Assembly: GCF_014905175.1 (NCBI RefSeq)
Contig: NC_057789.1
Coordinates: 21,448,555-21,512,554 of the forward strand
Direction of reading: 5' to 3'
Length of the DNA stretch: 64,000 nt
From: Aphidius gifuensis
Lineage: Eukaryota; Arthropoda; Insecta; Hymenoptera; Braconidae
Each line of letters opens with the position of its first letter. Positions within the stretch are counted from its first letter, which is position 1. Positions 39,461 to 49,799 of this stretch are shown here, piece after piece. Under the pieces are notes generated by a model that was not told the origin of the DNA, did no database searches, and saw nothing but the letters and a program-made list of their open reading frames with translations. A program made the translations under genes and the position numbers.

Positions 39461-39840
39461 TATGCGGTGCATTTGCAGTACGCGGTATATTATTGATAAT
39501 AATTTGTCAGAGCTTTCAAATAACCTGAAATTTGTCTAAAAAACACCGCATACACCCACACCGCATACTGCATTGGACGCTGCTGCTGACACTTTTCCGT
39601 TTACAGCATACCGCATACTCTAAATCTACACAGTATGCGGTGCATTGGTTCCGTATACTGTGTATACTAACACATTTGTATTCTGTCTATTTTTTTTTGT
39701 TAATTGAGATAAGAATTATATTTTTCAACTTATATTTCTGTATACTTATACTAACACATTTGTATTCTGTCTATTTTTTTCGTTAATTGAGATAAGAATT
39801 ATATTATTCAACTTATATTTCTGTCTCACAGATGGCGTTT
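39461..39840. repeat. TATGCGGTG inverted/direct cluster and an ~87-bp tandem duplication
   Basis: AGTATGCGGTGCATT or its inverse occurs at about 39460, 39545-39570, 39605 and 39630, allowing several alternative hairpins. Next, ACTAACACATTTGTATTCTG...CAACTTATATTTCTGT is present twice (about 39666-39750 and 39753-39830). Confidence 0.65.
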
Positions 39841-41577
39841 CGACACTTTTTTTCAATCTAGCTACTGCTAGCTCGGAAAATAAAGTATATACTATTTTTA
39901 CAAGTTAACAAGTATACTTTGAATTTTTTGGTCACCACCATCATGTACGATGCATGCTATGGGGAATGTACTTTCATATACTATTCATCTACTTTTTGAT
40001 TTCTTAGCAATCAAAAAGATTTCTTTTCCGTTTTTTTGGATTTAAAAATTTAATTTTGAAAATTCATAATCATCATGAATGATAATAATAATCTTTATTA
40101 AAAAAAATTGATTTGAATTCAATTAGAATAATAATTTTCTGAATAAATATTTTTTTCTATTTCAGAAAGCAATCTTTCTACGGTCCTTAAAAGAAAATTA
40201 AATTATTCTGATGGACCAATTTTTTCTTCATGTGAGATTATAATTCGGTTCGATGCCATAATTTTTCAAGAAATTCGTTGCTTGATTCTTTTGAATTTTT
40301 TTTCTTTAATTCTCAAATTGAGTTTATTTTAATCAAGTGATTTTGTTATTCTTAAAAAAAAAAAAATTGAATACTATTTACACAATGTTTTTTCGTTTCG
40401 ATTTTGAATCATTTGATTGTGGCTTCTTCGCAATTCATTCGAAATAAATTGATCTGTTTCAACGATCGATAATTTTCATCATAAAATTTATTGTATCAAG
40501 TATTGCATGGAATATACATATTGAAATCTCTATTGAAGGAAATTTTTTTCTACTTGAGAATTTTTAAGTGAATGTACAGTTTATTATTGAAAAATATGAA
40601 ATATGAAAGTTTTAAATCTGAATGCATTTATTTATAAATGAAGTAGAAATGAGATGACTTTATATTCATTATTTTAAAAACTCTCTATATTCCAATTGTT
40701 TGGAACATTTTACGTCAAGATAAATTTTTTTTTTTCTTAAATTAAGAAAATCATGATTTCATTCATACTTATATTCACATCTCTGAATTTTCCAATAAAT
40801 GATTACAATGATTATTTTCTTAGAATAAGGTTCTCTCTTTTCTTAATATACTAATTTTTTTATCATTCGAGATTATAGTTATTTCTGTAGAACTTTCATG
40901 AGTTTTTTTAGAACCTTTATTTTTGCTATTGAGCATTTAATTATTCTGATCACACGACATTATTTTTCAAAGTTATCCCTGGCTCCATTGAATTTATTTA
41001 TTTATTCTTTCAATCAATATTTGATATGATTGAGAGATTAATTCTTTATCTCAAAACAAATTGAATCGTATGGCAACAAGAATTTTTATGACTCAAGTGA
41101 ATTTTTATTATTTGAGCTTTTTAGTAGTCTTTCCGAAACAAAATGATCGTATAAAAGAATGCTTTTTCGTAAATCGTCGTTTTGACAGCACTAGTAAAGC
41201 TTATTATTTACAAATCTAAAATTTAAATATTAAAAATTAAAACTAACTTATTTATATGAAAATATTAATCTTCTGAATTTCATATAAATTATTCTTAAAA
41301 TCCTTAATATTTCAATATTTTAAGAACTTTTGTGGAATGGTTCAATACATAATTTTCTCAAATTGAAAAAAGCCGATGCTAATCGAAGGACATAAAGATT
41401 CCATTGTTTATTTTCTCTATTCGACAAAAATATTTTTATCACAATTGAACATTTCTTTATACTTAATAATTTTAGTTTCATATTACTCACACACGGCACA
41501 CTTTTCGATCATATCGACATTTTCTTGAATGAAGAAGTTCACGGTTAATTTCATATTTCTTCATTCAAAAAAATTTT
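39841..41577. other. AT-rich spacer, no feature recognised
   Basis: About 1.7 kb of low-GC sequence with no ORF, no clear inverted repeats and no satellite period. It may include the decayed 3' end of the ATPase gene and lost Polinton genes. Confidence 0.5.
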
Positions 41578-42066
41578 TTACAGGCAGAATCTGAAAATTT
41601 TTTTAGTGTATGATTGACATGAATGAAAGGAATCAACAGCTTTGTGTCTTCCCGTACAAAAAAATTCTTTAATATGATCCTGCTTTTCAGTTGCAACGTC
41701 ATCAAATATAAACAACGAATTTGGTTTTGCTTCGTCAACTGGTACGACTTGATCGTTGTCAGAAAATTTATAATAATTTATTCCTTTAAGTGGTTCTAGT
41801 ATCTTTCCCAAATATTGATATTTCGGTTGATACAATGATTTACTATAAATATAAATATTTGCGAATCGTAAACCATTTAGATCAACAAAAACACTCATTA
41901 AAGCGTTCGTTTCACCACAATTAATTTCTCCAATTATCGCACATCTTATTGTATTCAGTAGTGACTCACCATGTCGTTTTTCTATTAAACCATTACTACT
42001 TTTTGATGTAATTATATCAAAGTTTATAACTGGTAATTTGAGAGCTTGTTTCTGGTATTCGATCGA
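41578..42066 (-). pseudogene. Polinton/adintovirus packaging ATPase (FtsK/HerA type), degraded
   Basis: This is a genome-packaging ATPase fragment. On the minus strand it reads from 42066 without an initiating ATG before MSVF. It includes the Walker A region GEINCGETNAL (41905-41931), Walker B LFIFDDV, then HIKEFFCTGRHKAVDSFHSCQSYTK, which is the A32-like core of insect Polintons. Two faults are visible. The Walker A lysine expected in GxxxxGKT is Glu (GAA at 41911-41913), and the C-terminus is lost by a frame change after SYTK. No start codon is available because of stops just upstream, abutting the divergent PLA2 ORF. It is not expected to hydrolyse ATP. Confidence 0.8.
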
Positions 42067-42068
42067 CT

Positions 42069-42419
42069 ATGATTAAGCATACATCACAAAAAAAGAATGA
42101 AAAACGTCGTGGAAAAGGAATACTCAATAAAATAATCAACAAGTTACCATTCGAACTTCATCTGCCTGGTTATTCATATTGCGGACCAGGTACCAAGTTA
42201 GAAAAACGTTTAGCAAGAGAGGATCCGGTTATTAATCCTTTAGACGCAGCTTGTATAAACCACGATATTGCTTATTCGAAAAATCGTAACGATATCAAGG
42301 CAAAAAACGTAGCTGATGATATTTTAGCTCGTAAAGCAGCCAAACGTATTTATTCCAAAGACGCGAGTTTAAGTGAGAGAGCAGCAGCTACATTCGTTAC
42401 TGTAGCAATAAAAATATAA
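42069..42419 (+). CDS. PLA2-domain minor capsid-like protein (Polinton/adintovirus)
   Basis: A 116-codon open frame starts at ATG 42069, divergent from the ATPase with a few bases between. A Lys/Arg-rich N-terminus (about 1-25) is followed by a parvovirus-type phospholipase A2 core: LPGYSYCGPGTKLEK (calcium loop YxGxG-like), DAACINHDIAYS with the catalytic HD pair (HDxAY), then AKNVADDILA. Family members continue into a Lys-rich and hydrophobic capsid region. Here TAA at 42417 ends the frame, with a basic stretch (GMGCVTKKKKCTKRK) readable beyond it in frame. So it may be a truncated piece of a longer protein whose other half is at 43336. In virions of related elements this domain acts on membranes during entry; activity here is unknown. 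Confidence 0.7.
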   Translation: MIKHTSQKKNEKRRGKGILNKIINKLPFELHLPGYSYCGPGTKLEKRLAREDPVINPLDAACINHDIAYSKNRNDIKAKNVADDILARKAAKRIYSKDASLSERAAATFVTVAIKI

Positions 42420-43335
42420 TCAAAATTTGGTATGGGTTGTGTTACTAAGAAAAAGAAATGTACGAAAAGAAAACCATTATTTTCGCTGAAAAATAAAAAA
42501 GAAAAAAGAAAACTGGAGGAAAATTGATAAGAAATTAAAAGTGCACTGTTAAAAAAAATATAAGCAAGAAAAAGAAAATGCATTAACGGACGACCTTTGG
42601 TCTTTTATCAATTGGAAATTTAAAATTTCCAAAACTCCGGTGGGATAGCACGTTTGGTCACATTATTTTTGGTCCAGTATTATTCACAATTATTATATAT
42701 GTAATATGTATAACAATGTATAAAATTAATTAATTAAATTCTTAACCTTACAATTATTTATGATAAAAAAGATAATGCTTTTATTGTCAATAAAAATGGT
42801 CAAGAAATAACTCTTTTGTGGTTTCTTTCATTGTATAAAGCACTTACTCGGTTTTTTTAATAAACAATTGCTGATTAGGAGTAAACTAATTGTTGAAAAA
42901 ATTCCGAGTATAGCCTTGGTTGTAGATTTTGGCATGTATAATCCATTAAAACTAAAAAAAAACATGTAAGATGATTTTTGAAAAAGTTCTGTAATTTCTA
43001 AAAAAAAGATATTGGTTTTTGTTGAATAAATAAATGAATTCAACAAATAAAAATAAAAACAATCTTTAAAAATATCAATTTCGTTTCGTACTTTATTCTG
43101 TCAAATTTTCGCATCCATGATTTTTGCGTAGTTTTCTTAATATTTCCCTTTGAATATTTTTTTAAAATTTTCTTTTGTAATTTATAGTTTTATTATTCAT
43201 CTCAACAATTTTATTTTTATTAGAGGCTGTGGCTTTTGCTGAAATCTTTCATTTGAGCCTAATATGAACAGTCTATCTTAATTATTATGGAAACTATGAG
43301 AGGTCTTCTTAAAAAGTGTACAGAAAGCAATACTA
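42420..43335. other. Spacer between PLA2 and minor-capsid segments
   Basis: The first ~110 bp read as a Lys-rich continuation. The rest is AT-rich with a 19-bp palindrome TGGAAATTTAAAATTTCCA at about 42612. It is probably an insertion or decayed region, since the two neighbouring coding blocks are usually contiguous in this family. Confidence 0.4.
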
Positions 43336-43736
43336 TTGTGGGGCGCTTCGCGCCTTTCCCACCTCCGTAAAATATCATTTTCAAAAATCGTACAAGCAGC
43401 AAAGAATACGATAGAGGGATCAAATAATTCATCTGTTGCAATTAAATCAGCATTGAAAGGTGCAAGAGCAGCTATTAAAACGAGTGGTGGCAAGAAAGTT
43501 ATTACTGTGCCTAGAGTTTTACCAGTTGCTAAACATATCGGTGTCGCTCTACCGCTTTTGATTCCGATTTTCTCAGCTATATCAGCATTGAGTGGATAAG
43601 TTGGTGGAGCATCTGGTGTTGTCAAAGCTACCAATGCAGTAAAGTTAAGTAAAGAACAATTAAATGAAAATAAGCGACATAATAAAATGATGGAATCGAT
43701 TGCCATAGGAAAAGGACTTAACACCACATAAAAGGG
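43336..43736 (+). pseudogene. Polinton minor capsid protein segment (hydrophobic part)
   Basis: An open run of 87 codons ends at TAA 43597-43599 and continues in frame to a second TAA near 43729. The sequence has an Ala/Lys helical region (KSALKGARAAIKTSGG), the motif VPRVLPVAKHIG, a hydrophobic stretch (LPLLIPIFSAISALSG) and then KRHNKMMESIAIGKGL. I recognise this as the part that normally follows the PLA2 domain in adintovirus/Polinton minor capsid proteins. The two in-frame stops break it. The next gene, the protease, lies in the same frame 40 bp on. Confidence 0.65.
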
Positions 43737-43773
43737 GTATGGAACTTTATCGATCACCAAAAAACTTCGATCG

Positions 43774-44188
43774 ATGCTACCACAAAGAGCTTTAACAGAC
43801 GATGATTTATTGAAGTTTGCTCAAAAATCAAAAATTGCTAATTTTCGGGGAGTTTTTATGCGAAATGATATGCCAAAAGATGGACCATGGAAACGAGAGT
43901 GCGAAATCATCGATCTAGATGATAAAAGAAATCCAGGAACACATTGGGTAGCATATAAAAGACTCAATAAAAATTCAGCAATATACTTTGATAGTTTTGG
44001 CAACTTGCAACCACCAAAAGATCAAAAAACAAAAAACCTTCGCCGTCTTTCATTCGACATTTTCAAAATTCTTTCTCGTCAGTTATCTCAATGTTGGTAG
44101 CATGAATTATAATTATAAACGTTATCAAGATTGTAATACGTGTAATTGCGGGCATTTATGGCTTGCATTTCTTACAGGAAAACTATAA
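43774..44188 (+). pseudogene. Adenain-like cysteine protease (maturation protease), frameshifted
   Basis: This is an adenovirus-protease-type enzyme, which in these elements processes capsid proteins. The frame 43774-44100 has LPQRALTDDDLLKFA, FRGVFMRNDMP, then the catalytic His in GTHWVAYK and the acidic/Asn partner region IYFDSFGNLQPP. The catalytic Cys motif (CNCGHLWL) lies at about 44131-44160 in a different frame, behind a stop at 44098-44100, so at least one frameshift separates the catalytic residues. Length to the Cys block agrees with Polinton proteases (about 140-190 aa). Not functional as it stands. Confidence 0.8.
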
Positions 44189-44871
44189 AAGCATGTGAAA
44201 AAAAAAATTTTTATCAGTTATTTATCGACTTTGACCATACATTTACTTTAATTTTAACGGGTAAATCTTCAGTCTTAGAAACTGATTACTTTCCACCAAT
44301 ACAATTATCGAGTGAAAAAAATTATTCATTAGCACTAATATCATTTTTATCATTCAATTCATTACCAAATATCGATCGTGATAATAATATAATTTTATTT
44401 TTGAATAGTGATGAAATAATTGAAATACCAACTGGAAGTTATGAAACAGATGATCTCGCTGCTTACTTAGAAGGATATTATATCAAAATTACATATAATA
44501 GAAATACTTTGCGTTCATATATCAAAAGTGATAAAGACATTAATTTTGAAAAATCAAAATCCCCAGCAGGTTCACTAGGATTTGAACCGAAAGTATTGAA
44601 GGCTAACGAAATACATAAATCAGATCACCCAATTAATATTTTCAAAGTGAACAGGAGCTTACGTGGATCAACAAAAAGTTCATACAATATATAACTTTTT
44701 TCCTGCTGTACCACCCGGTTATAAAATAATCGAAGTACCAGCAAATCCAATTTATTTACCAATTACTGATAAAACCATTGATCATTTACAGTTGAAAATT
44801 TTTGATTAAAACGGAAAATTATTCAATTTTCGTGGTGAAACAATAACCATTACGTTACATGTAAAATCATA
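44146..44871 (+). pseudogene. Polinton penton-like (minor capsid) protein, frameshifted
   Basis: The frame 44146-44694 includes FTLILTGKSSVLETDYFPPI, SFNSLPNI, EIPTGSYETDDLAAYL and a tail with KANEIHKSD. From about 44640 a second frame continues with NFFPAVPPGYKIIEVPANP, then IDHLQLKIFD, a TAA at about 44807, and FNFRGETITITLHV to a stop at 44871. This order (leader, GSYE block, FFP.VPPGYK, FRGE.IT) is what I know from the single-jelly-roll penton-like protein of insect Polintons. The upstream few codons overlap the protease Cys block in another frame. One frameshift and one internal stop. Confidence 0.7.
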
Positions 44872-44874
44872 GGA

Positions 44875-45054
44875 ATGGGAATTTGCTTTAATTCACGCGC
44901 TCTAAAACGTGTGGCTCCGTATAAAAGCAGCATATCTTGGACACCTTCAGTCAGTCTGAATCGAGCAGCCAAGAAGTTGACACCTCAGTATATAAATTAT
45001 CTGCGAAGTCTAGGTCTAAAAGTAAGAAAAAATTTTGGAACTTTAATTGGATAA
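44875..45054 (+). CDS. Small leader ORF, possibly spliced to the capsid gene
   Basis: The 59-codon ORF from ATG 44875 has a basic stretch and LTPQYINYLRSLGLKV, a short motif often seen just upstream of the Polinton capsid start. A GTAAGA donor at 45022 and a TTTTACAG acceptor at 45081 delimit a 60-nt intron-like segment. Joining them keeps the frame into the capsid ATG at 45088. Whether it is translated alone, spliced, or is only a 5' leader is unknown. Confidence 0.4.
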   Translation: MGICFNSRALKRVAPYKSSISWTPSVSLNRAAKKLTPQYINYLRSLGLKVRKNFGTLIG

Positions 45055-45087
45055 ATATAACTTGTCTCAATTGTTTTACAGGTCAAA

Positions 45088-45545
45088 ATGAGTGATAAAA
45101 GTATTTTCGATATAAACGCGCCAGTTCAATTTAACAATGAAATATCCAACTATGAGCTACATGCTCATCAATCATTCGGATCAACCAGTTTTGATAATAG
45201 TGATTAAATAAAAATATCAATACAAAATCAAGAATTGTTTCTTTTGCCGGCAAAAATTATATACATATAAGCGGAAAATTTACTCATACACATGCTATTG
45301 TAAATAATCCAAATAATCCAGATGTCGCTGCTGTTGATTTTTCTGTTTTGAAGCTTGCCAATAATGCTATGTGTTTTTTATTTGATGAAATGCGCTATAA
45401 AGTGAATGGAGTTTTAGTTGATAAATCAAAGAATGTTGGTAAAACATACACGGAGAGAATTTCACTGATTTTATCTCGGGGGAACACCTAGGCGACGGAA
45501 TTTGTTGTCACGATGGAGATAATAGAAGATTTACAATTAGAAAAA
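45088..45545 (+). pseudogene. Polinton major capsid protein, N-terminal part, broken
   Basis: It starts MSDKSIFDINAPVQF at 45088 and runs through YELHAHQSFGSTSFDN to an in-frame TAA at about 45205. It continues with ISIQNQELFLLPAK and, after a frame change near 45260, HISGKFTHTHA. It then reads LANNAMCFLFDEMRYKVNGV...KNVGKTY, which is a signature of the first jelly roll in insect Polinton/adintovirus hexon-like proteins. Coding ends around 45450-45545; at least three quarters of the usual capsid length is missing. Gene order (protease, penton, capsid, all plus) fits a Polinton module. Confidence 0.75.
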
Positions 45546-46075
45546 CTCCGTGCAACCCCGTGATTTTAAACATTTTACAACTATTTTGACAAAACTCAGA
45601 TTTTCTCATGGTAATCTTTAAATAAGTTGACTGTTACCTCGAGAATATCCACGTATTCTGTGTTAGTGAGTATTCTCACGTAACATTCGCATATAATCTT
45701 TAAAAAAGTTAAGGGATGCCCCGAGATTTTCTTAAGACACCACTTAACATATTGTCGGCTGTCGTCGGTTATTTACGGTGGCCAGATTAATCGGTTGGAG
45801 TCCTTGACCACCCAACGTCACACCATAGTTTATAATCCGTCGAAAGCCGTCATTGTGTATCCTTGAAAAGTTACGCAGCAGTTTTAATTTATTATTTAAG
45901 AACTACAACAAATACATCATTTGAATAGTTTGAAAAGATCAGTACTATAATAGTGTAAAAAAAATTAACTGCAGTGTGTGTTTGAATAACTGTAAAAATA
46001 CAATAACTGAGAAACGTAGTGAAGGTGTAATTTTTTTTTTTTTTTTTAAGTTAAATTGTTGTTTGTTTTCATAAT
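45546..46075. other. Unassigned spacer
   Basis: About 530 bp of mixed composition; AATCTTTAAATAAGTTGACT and AATCTTTAAAAAAGTTAAGG are two short related phrases at about 45617 and 45701. No ORF or element boundary identified. Confidence 0.4.
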
Positions 46076-46540
46076 AATAAAAATTATATTGACCGATCGA
46101 TTCCGGCAATGTTTTAATCGACGACGCTTCATCTGTAGACTCTACGATATTTTTTTCGAATTTTTCAGTCGTTTATTTTTTTTTTTTATTCAACGATATG
46201 TAGTGTCACAAACTGTTTTTTTACAATATTTTTTGAACCGCTGAACCGAATTAGTCAATGTTAAAACAAATTTAGGTGTTTTTTTTTTCCAAAAACGGAC
46301 ATGATATTTTTTTTTACTTTTTGGGCCTTATTATATTTAATATGCCCATTTTTGGACATGGCCCAATTCCAAATATTGACCGATCAATTCCGGCAATGTT
46401 TTAATCGACGACGCTTCATCTGTAGACTCTATGATATTTTTTTCAAATTTTTCGGTCGTTTATTTTTTTTTTATTCAACGATATGTAGTGTCACAAACTT
46501 TTTTTTTTATAATATTTTCGTAAACAGCAAGAAAAAAAAT
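46076..46540. repeat. 287-bp satellite family, inverse diverged copies
   Basis: About 1.6 units with a period of about 293 bp. TTCCGGCAATGTTTTAATCG and GACGACGCTTCATCTGTAGA recur at about 46100 and 46393, the inverse of the 10756-12056 array. Confidence 0.85.
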
Positions 46541-46942
46541 AAAAAATCCTATGGAACACTTAGGGTGCACCTTGGGGAACTTGACTATCTTTTTTTTTTT
46601 TATTATCGTTATTTTTCTTCTTAGCAACAGAAACACAAATAATTAAACGAAAAAAACATTTCATACGTATACATGTATAAAGTATACAAATATATATACA
46701 AATATATATAATATTCATATAGAATACATACAAATATTATATTGTATAATAAAATATATACAGGTAAGTTTCAAATATTAATACCGTTGGGGCTGGTTAC
46801 GGTTATGGTTAGTAATATATTAATCCCATATCGATTAGGCTATTGAAAATAAAAAAGTCAAAAATTCCTACACAAATACAATTGGACAGTTTTTTCGAAT
46901 TTTTAATGTATTTTTACCACTTAGTATAATATAAAAATATAT
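46541..46942. other. AT-rich spacer with ATACAAATATATA simple repeats
   Basis: At 46660-46760 irregular ATACATGTATAAAGTATACA / ATATATACAAATATATATA repeats. No gene. Confidence 0.5.
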
Positions 46943-47814
46943 TCAAAGACTCGTTATCACTTGGTGGATCCACCAGGTTTCAGGTGGTTTTTCAACTTTT
47001 TCTTCTATATTTCGATTTGAAAAATAAACACGTTGACCATTTTCGAGATGAACGTGTAAATGTTGAATATTTGGATATCGATCATGTATTTTGAAACCTA
47101 GTATCAGCCAAACTGCCTCATTGCTACTTATATATCTTCCTGATTGATATTCGTTAATTTCATTATTATTTTTATTTTCTATTGAATAAATAGCTTGATC
47201 ACTCCCTTTGTGTATATAATGTAAATGAGTCGTATTTAACGTGCTACACTTCTTTTTCATGAAGAAGTTTTTAACACGGTGTGCCTCACGTCTTGCTTTC
47301 TGTATTTCCAACCGTCAACTCCTTACAACTCATTTTGCGACAGTCATGGATGTCGACTTTCGTAATGCGTTCAAACTGTACCCGATTTCTATTATAGCCC
47401 AGGGAAACCATGAAAAACCTGGGCAGTACAGCCGGCTTGCGCTTATCATTCGATACATGGCGTCGGTGGTCGGGTTCGAACCCGTGACCTCCCTGTCACA
47501 AAGCTCGAACCTTAACCGCAGTGCCATATCGTTGGCTACCTTTGTGTATATATTTTAATATATACTTTACCGCAACTACTGAACTACATGACTATAATTG
47601 AAAGCTTTAATTTCGAATTTTTTTTTCATTTTAGAATGTCTTCGTTGTGTACGTTCACTTTTCTATTTATGAATTGTATCTAACGTTAATGTTTGTACAT
47701 CTTCTCGTGGTTCATCATCATCTTCTTGAATTTAATCATGTGGATCTTTGAATCTTTTTAATCTTTTTCCTAATAATGTTTTTCTTCCGATATTTTGTTT
47801 TCTTTTCGGCATGC
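46943..47814 (-). pseudogene. Second Helitron Rep/helicase remnant, internally deleted and SINE-disrupted
   Basis: On the minus strand it begins MPKRKQNIGRKTLLGKRLKR at 47814, the basic N-terminus of another Helitron lineage. It continues through an acidic stretch to about 47597 with two stops. It then jumps to VKYILKYIHKGS, which in intact proteins lies several hundred residues downstream, so most of the Rep domain is deleted. A SINE (47219-47538) splits this motif. After it, YIHKGSDQAIYS, GRYISSNEAVWLILGF and HLENGQRVYF follow to about 46943. The helicase domain is absent. Distinct from the 12.7-25.6 kb Helitron (KGSDQA versus KGHDAA). Confidence 0.8.
47219..47538 (-). mobile_element. tRNA-derived SINE, 320 bp, 14-bp target duplication
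   Basis: On the minus strand it starts TAGCCAACGATATGGCACTG, with a tRNA-like A box, an exact B box GGGTTCGAACCC (47472-47483), then an unrelated body and a tail ...GACTCATTTACAT. The direct repeats TATATACACAAAGG at 47205-47218 and 47539-47552 flank it, typical of LINE-driven target-primed insertion. It lies inside the Helitron Rep frame, so it is younger. Short ORFs over it are meaningless. Confidence 0.85.
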
Positions 47815-48154
47815 ATATTATATTATTATTATATTATATGCATATTAATCACTTATTTGTAAAATGACATGTCAGTTATAAGAGATAATTTTATGCAATT
47901 CAAATGATTGTCTTTTTTTTTGAAACATACAGCTTACTTCATATAAGAATAAAATTATTAAATCAATAAAAATTTTCTAAAAAAAATATTTTCCAATAGA
48001 TGTAATTATTCTAATATCCAATTCACCTTTTTTTGAACTTGGAACATCACGGAATATTTTTAAGTTTTTATTATCATAGATTCTGAACATCAAGGAAAAA
48101 TCATTTATTATGTTCATATTTCCAAATAAACCTAAATGTATGTAACTCGAAATA

Positions 48155-49213
48155 TCCCAGGTAAGAATCGACGATTGGGACAAGCTTGTGTCAAGCTTGG
48201 ATTCCAGGCTTTGAAGCTTGTGTCAAACTTGGATTCCAAGCGTGTGTAAAGCTTGGATTCCAAGCGTGTGTCAAGCTTGGTAAGAGCCTGGAATGATAAC
48301 CATGTATTTGCTTGTGTCAAGCTTCGAATCTAAGCTTGACACAAGCTTCGAATCCAAGCTTGACACAAGCTTCGAATCCAAGCTTGACACAGTCTTGCAA
48401 AAAAAATTATAAATAAATATAAATAACTATTATTATTAATTTATCATTTTTGACATTTTTATTATTTACACGATCCAAGTTGAATTAACGATAATAATTT
48501 GAGCGAAAATAAACGGCGTACTGGGGGATCGATCCTAGGTCTCTCAGGTGGAATTCCGATGCTCTATCACGTCAACCACCGGGGTATTCATAACAGACTC
48601 ACAAAAAATTTTGAAATGAATCAAAGATATATTCGAGACTTAATATACAGTCCTTGTAACAGATTGGCACGATACTCAAAACCTAATAATTGCTATTTGA
48701 AATTTCTATTTACACTCTACATATATGTAGATTTAAATATTATAATTTTTTTTTTTTTTAATTGAATATATGCATACGTCAAGTCTCTTGTCAAGCTTGA
48801 TAAAACGAGCTTGACACAAGGCTCGTGTGAAGCCGGGTAAAACAAAAAGTACAGGCTTGACACAATTATAATGCCTGATGAATCGAAATAAATGTCATGT
48901 TTACGCTTGGTATACCAAGCTTTTGTCAAACTTAAAATTCAATGTTGACACAAACTTGTAATCCAAGCTTGTGTCAAACTTGAAATCCAATCTTGTGTCA
49001 AACTTAAAATCCAATCTTGACACAAACTTGTAATCCAAGCTTGTGTCAAACTTAAAATCCAATCTTGACACAAGACTGATTTCCAAGGCTTTGTGTGAGC
49101 CTAGAGTCAGACCATCGTAACAGGCTCGACACAAACTTGGGACACAAGGTTTGGAAATCAAGATTGTGCCAAGCCTGTTACAATCGTTACGGCTGGGCGA
49201 TTCCTACCTGGGA
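48155..49213. mobile_element. TA-flanked MITE with tRNA-like core (1,059 bp)
   Basis: Terminal inverted repeats TCCCAGGTAAGAATCG (48155) and the inverse CGATTCCTACCTGGGA (49213), with TA on both sides (48153-48154, 49214-49215). The duplicated sequence at 49272-49500 has an uninterrupted AAAATAGTTG here with one TA, proving the insertion and its TA duplication. The interior holds many CAAGCTTGTGTCAAGCTTGG-like words and a tRNA-like segment. TA duplication suggests a Tc1/mariner-like transposase in trans, though the termini are not classical. Confidence 0.88.
48510..48585 (-). other. tRNA-like core of the TA-MITE
   Basis: Minus strand: CCCCGGTGGTTGACGTGATA then GAGCATCGGAATTCCACCTG, AGAGACC, TAGGATCGATCCCC. 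The A-box-like TGGTTGACGTGATAGAG and the B-box-like GGATCGATCCC are spaced as in a tRNA. Acceptor stem pairing is poor, so it is a relic or a promoter module. Confidence 0.5.
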
Positions 49214-49500
49214 TAGTTGTAACCCTCACATTATAAAAATAACGATTGTCATCGGTAATTATAAGAGAGATCATATTTTCCAATAAACCTAAGTAATCAG
49301 GTTTTTTTAAACAACCTTAGTACATCAGGAAATATTTTCAATTTTTTATTATCGTAAATTCTGAACATCAACGAAAAAAGATTTATTATGTCCATATTGC
49401 CAAATAGACCTAAATGTACGTTATTCACAAAATAGTTGGAATTGTTCTCATTATAAAAATAACGTTTGTCATCGGTAATTGAGGGTCCGGATGCAATAAC

Positions 49501-49799
49501 CGGCCGCACGCTCGAAGCCTAAAATATTGCGACGTTGTACAGAGGAAAATTGTTGAAAATTATAATTGTTTAAAAAAAAAAAAAAAATATATAGTCATAT
49601 AGAGAATGAAATTACCCATTTTTTTTTCTAAATAAGTTTTTTGTTATTATCAGTATTTCAAAAGTTAAAAAAAAAAAACGAAAAAAATTTTTTTTCAAAA
49701 AATACTTATTTTTTCAAACTTATCTCGTTATATCTTATTTAATAATTGAGATATTGATTTGAAATTTAGGCTGTATATTCAATACACCTTGGCGAATCT
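49501..49799. other. Poly-A/T-rich spacer
   Basis: Homopolymer A and T runs at 49571-49590, 49620, 49665-49700. No gene. Confidence 0.5.

Larger units (their letters stand above)
47989..49500 (-). pseudogene. Tandemly duplicated unidentified coding remnant
   Basis: Two direct copies, 47989-48154 plus 49214-49270 (interrupted by a MITE) and 49272-49500. On the minus strand both read HLGLFGNM.IIN.FSLMFRIYDN followed by K.LKIF.DV, so the reading frame was conserved before or during divergence. The protein family is not recognised. The second copy has lost its C-terminal block by a frame change. It is useful mainly as the empty-site control for the MITE. Confidence 0.5.

Noticed and set aside
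42069..42419. Secreted host phospholipase A2
   Set aside because: There is no signal peptide or disulphide pattern; the compact HDxAY core and Polinton neighbours fit a viral-type capsid PLA2.
48901..49161. Repeat protein FKFDTSLDYKFVS...
   Set aside because: It is a translation of the CAAGCTTGTGTCAAGC words in the TA-MITE arms.
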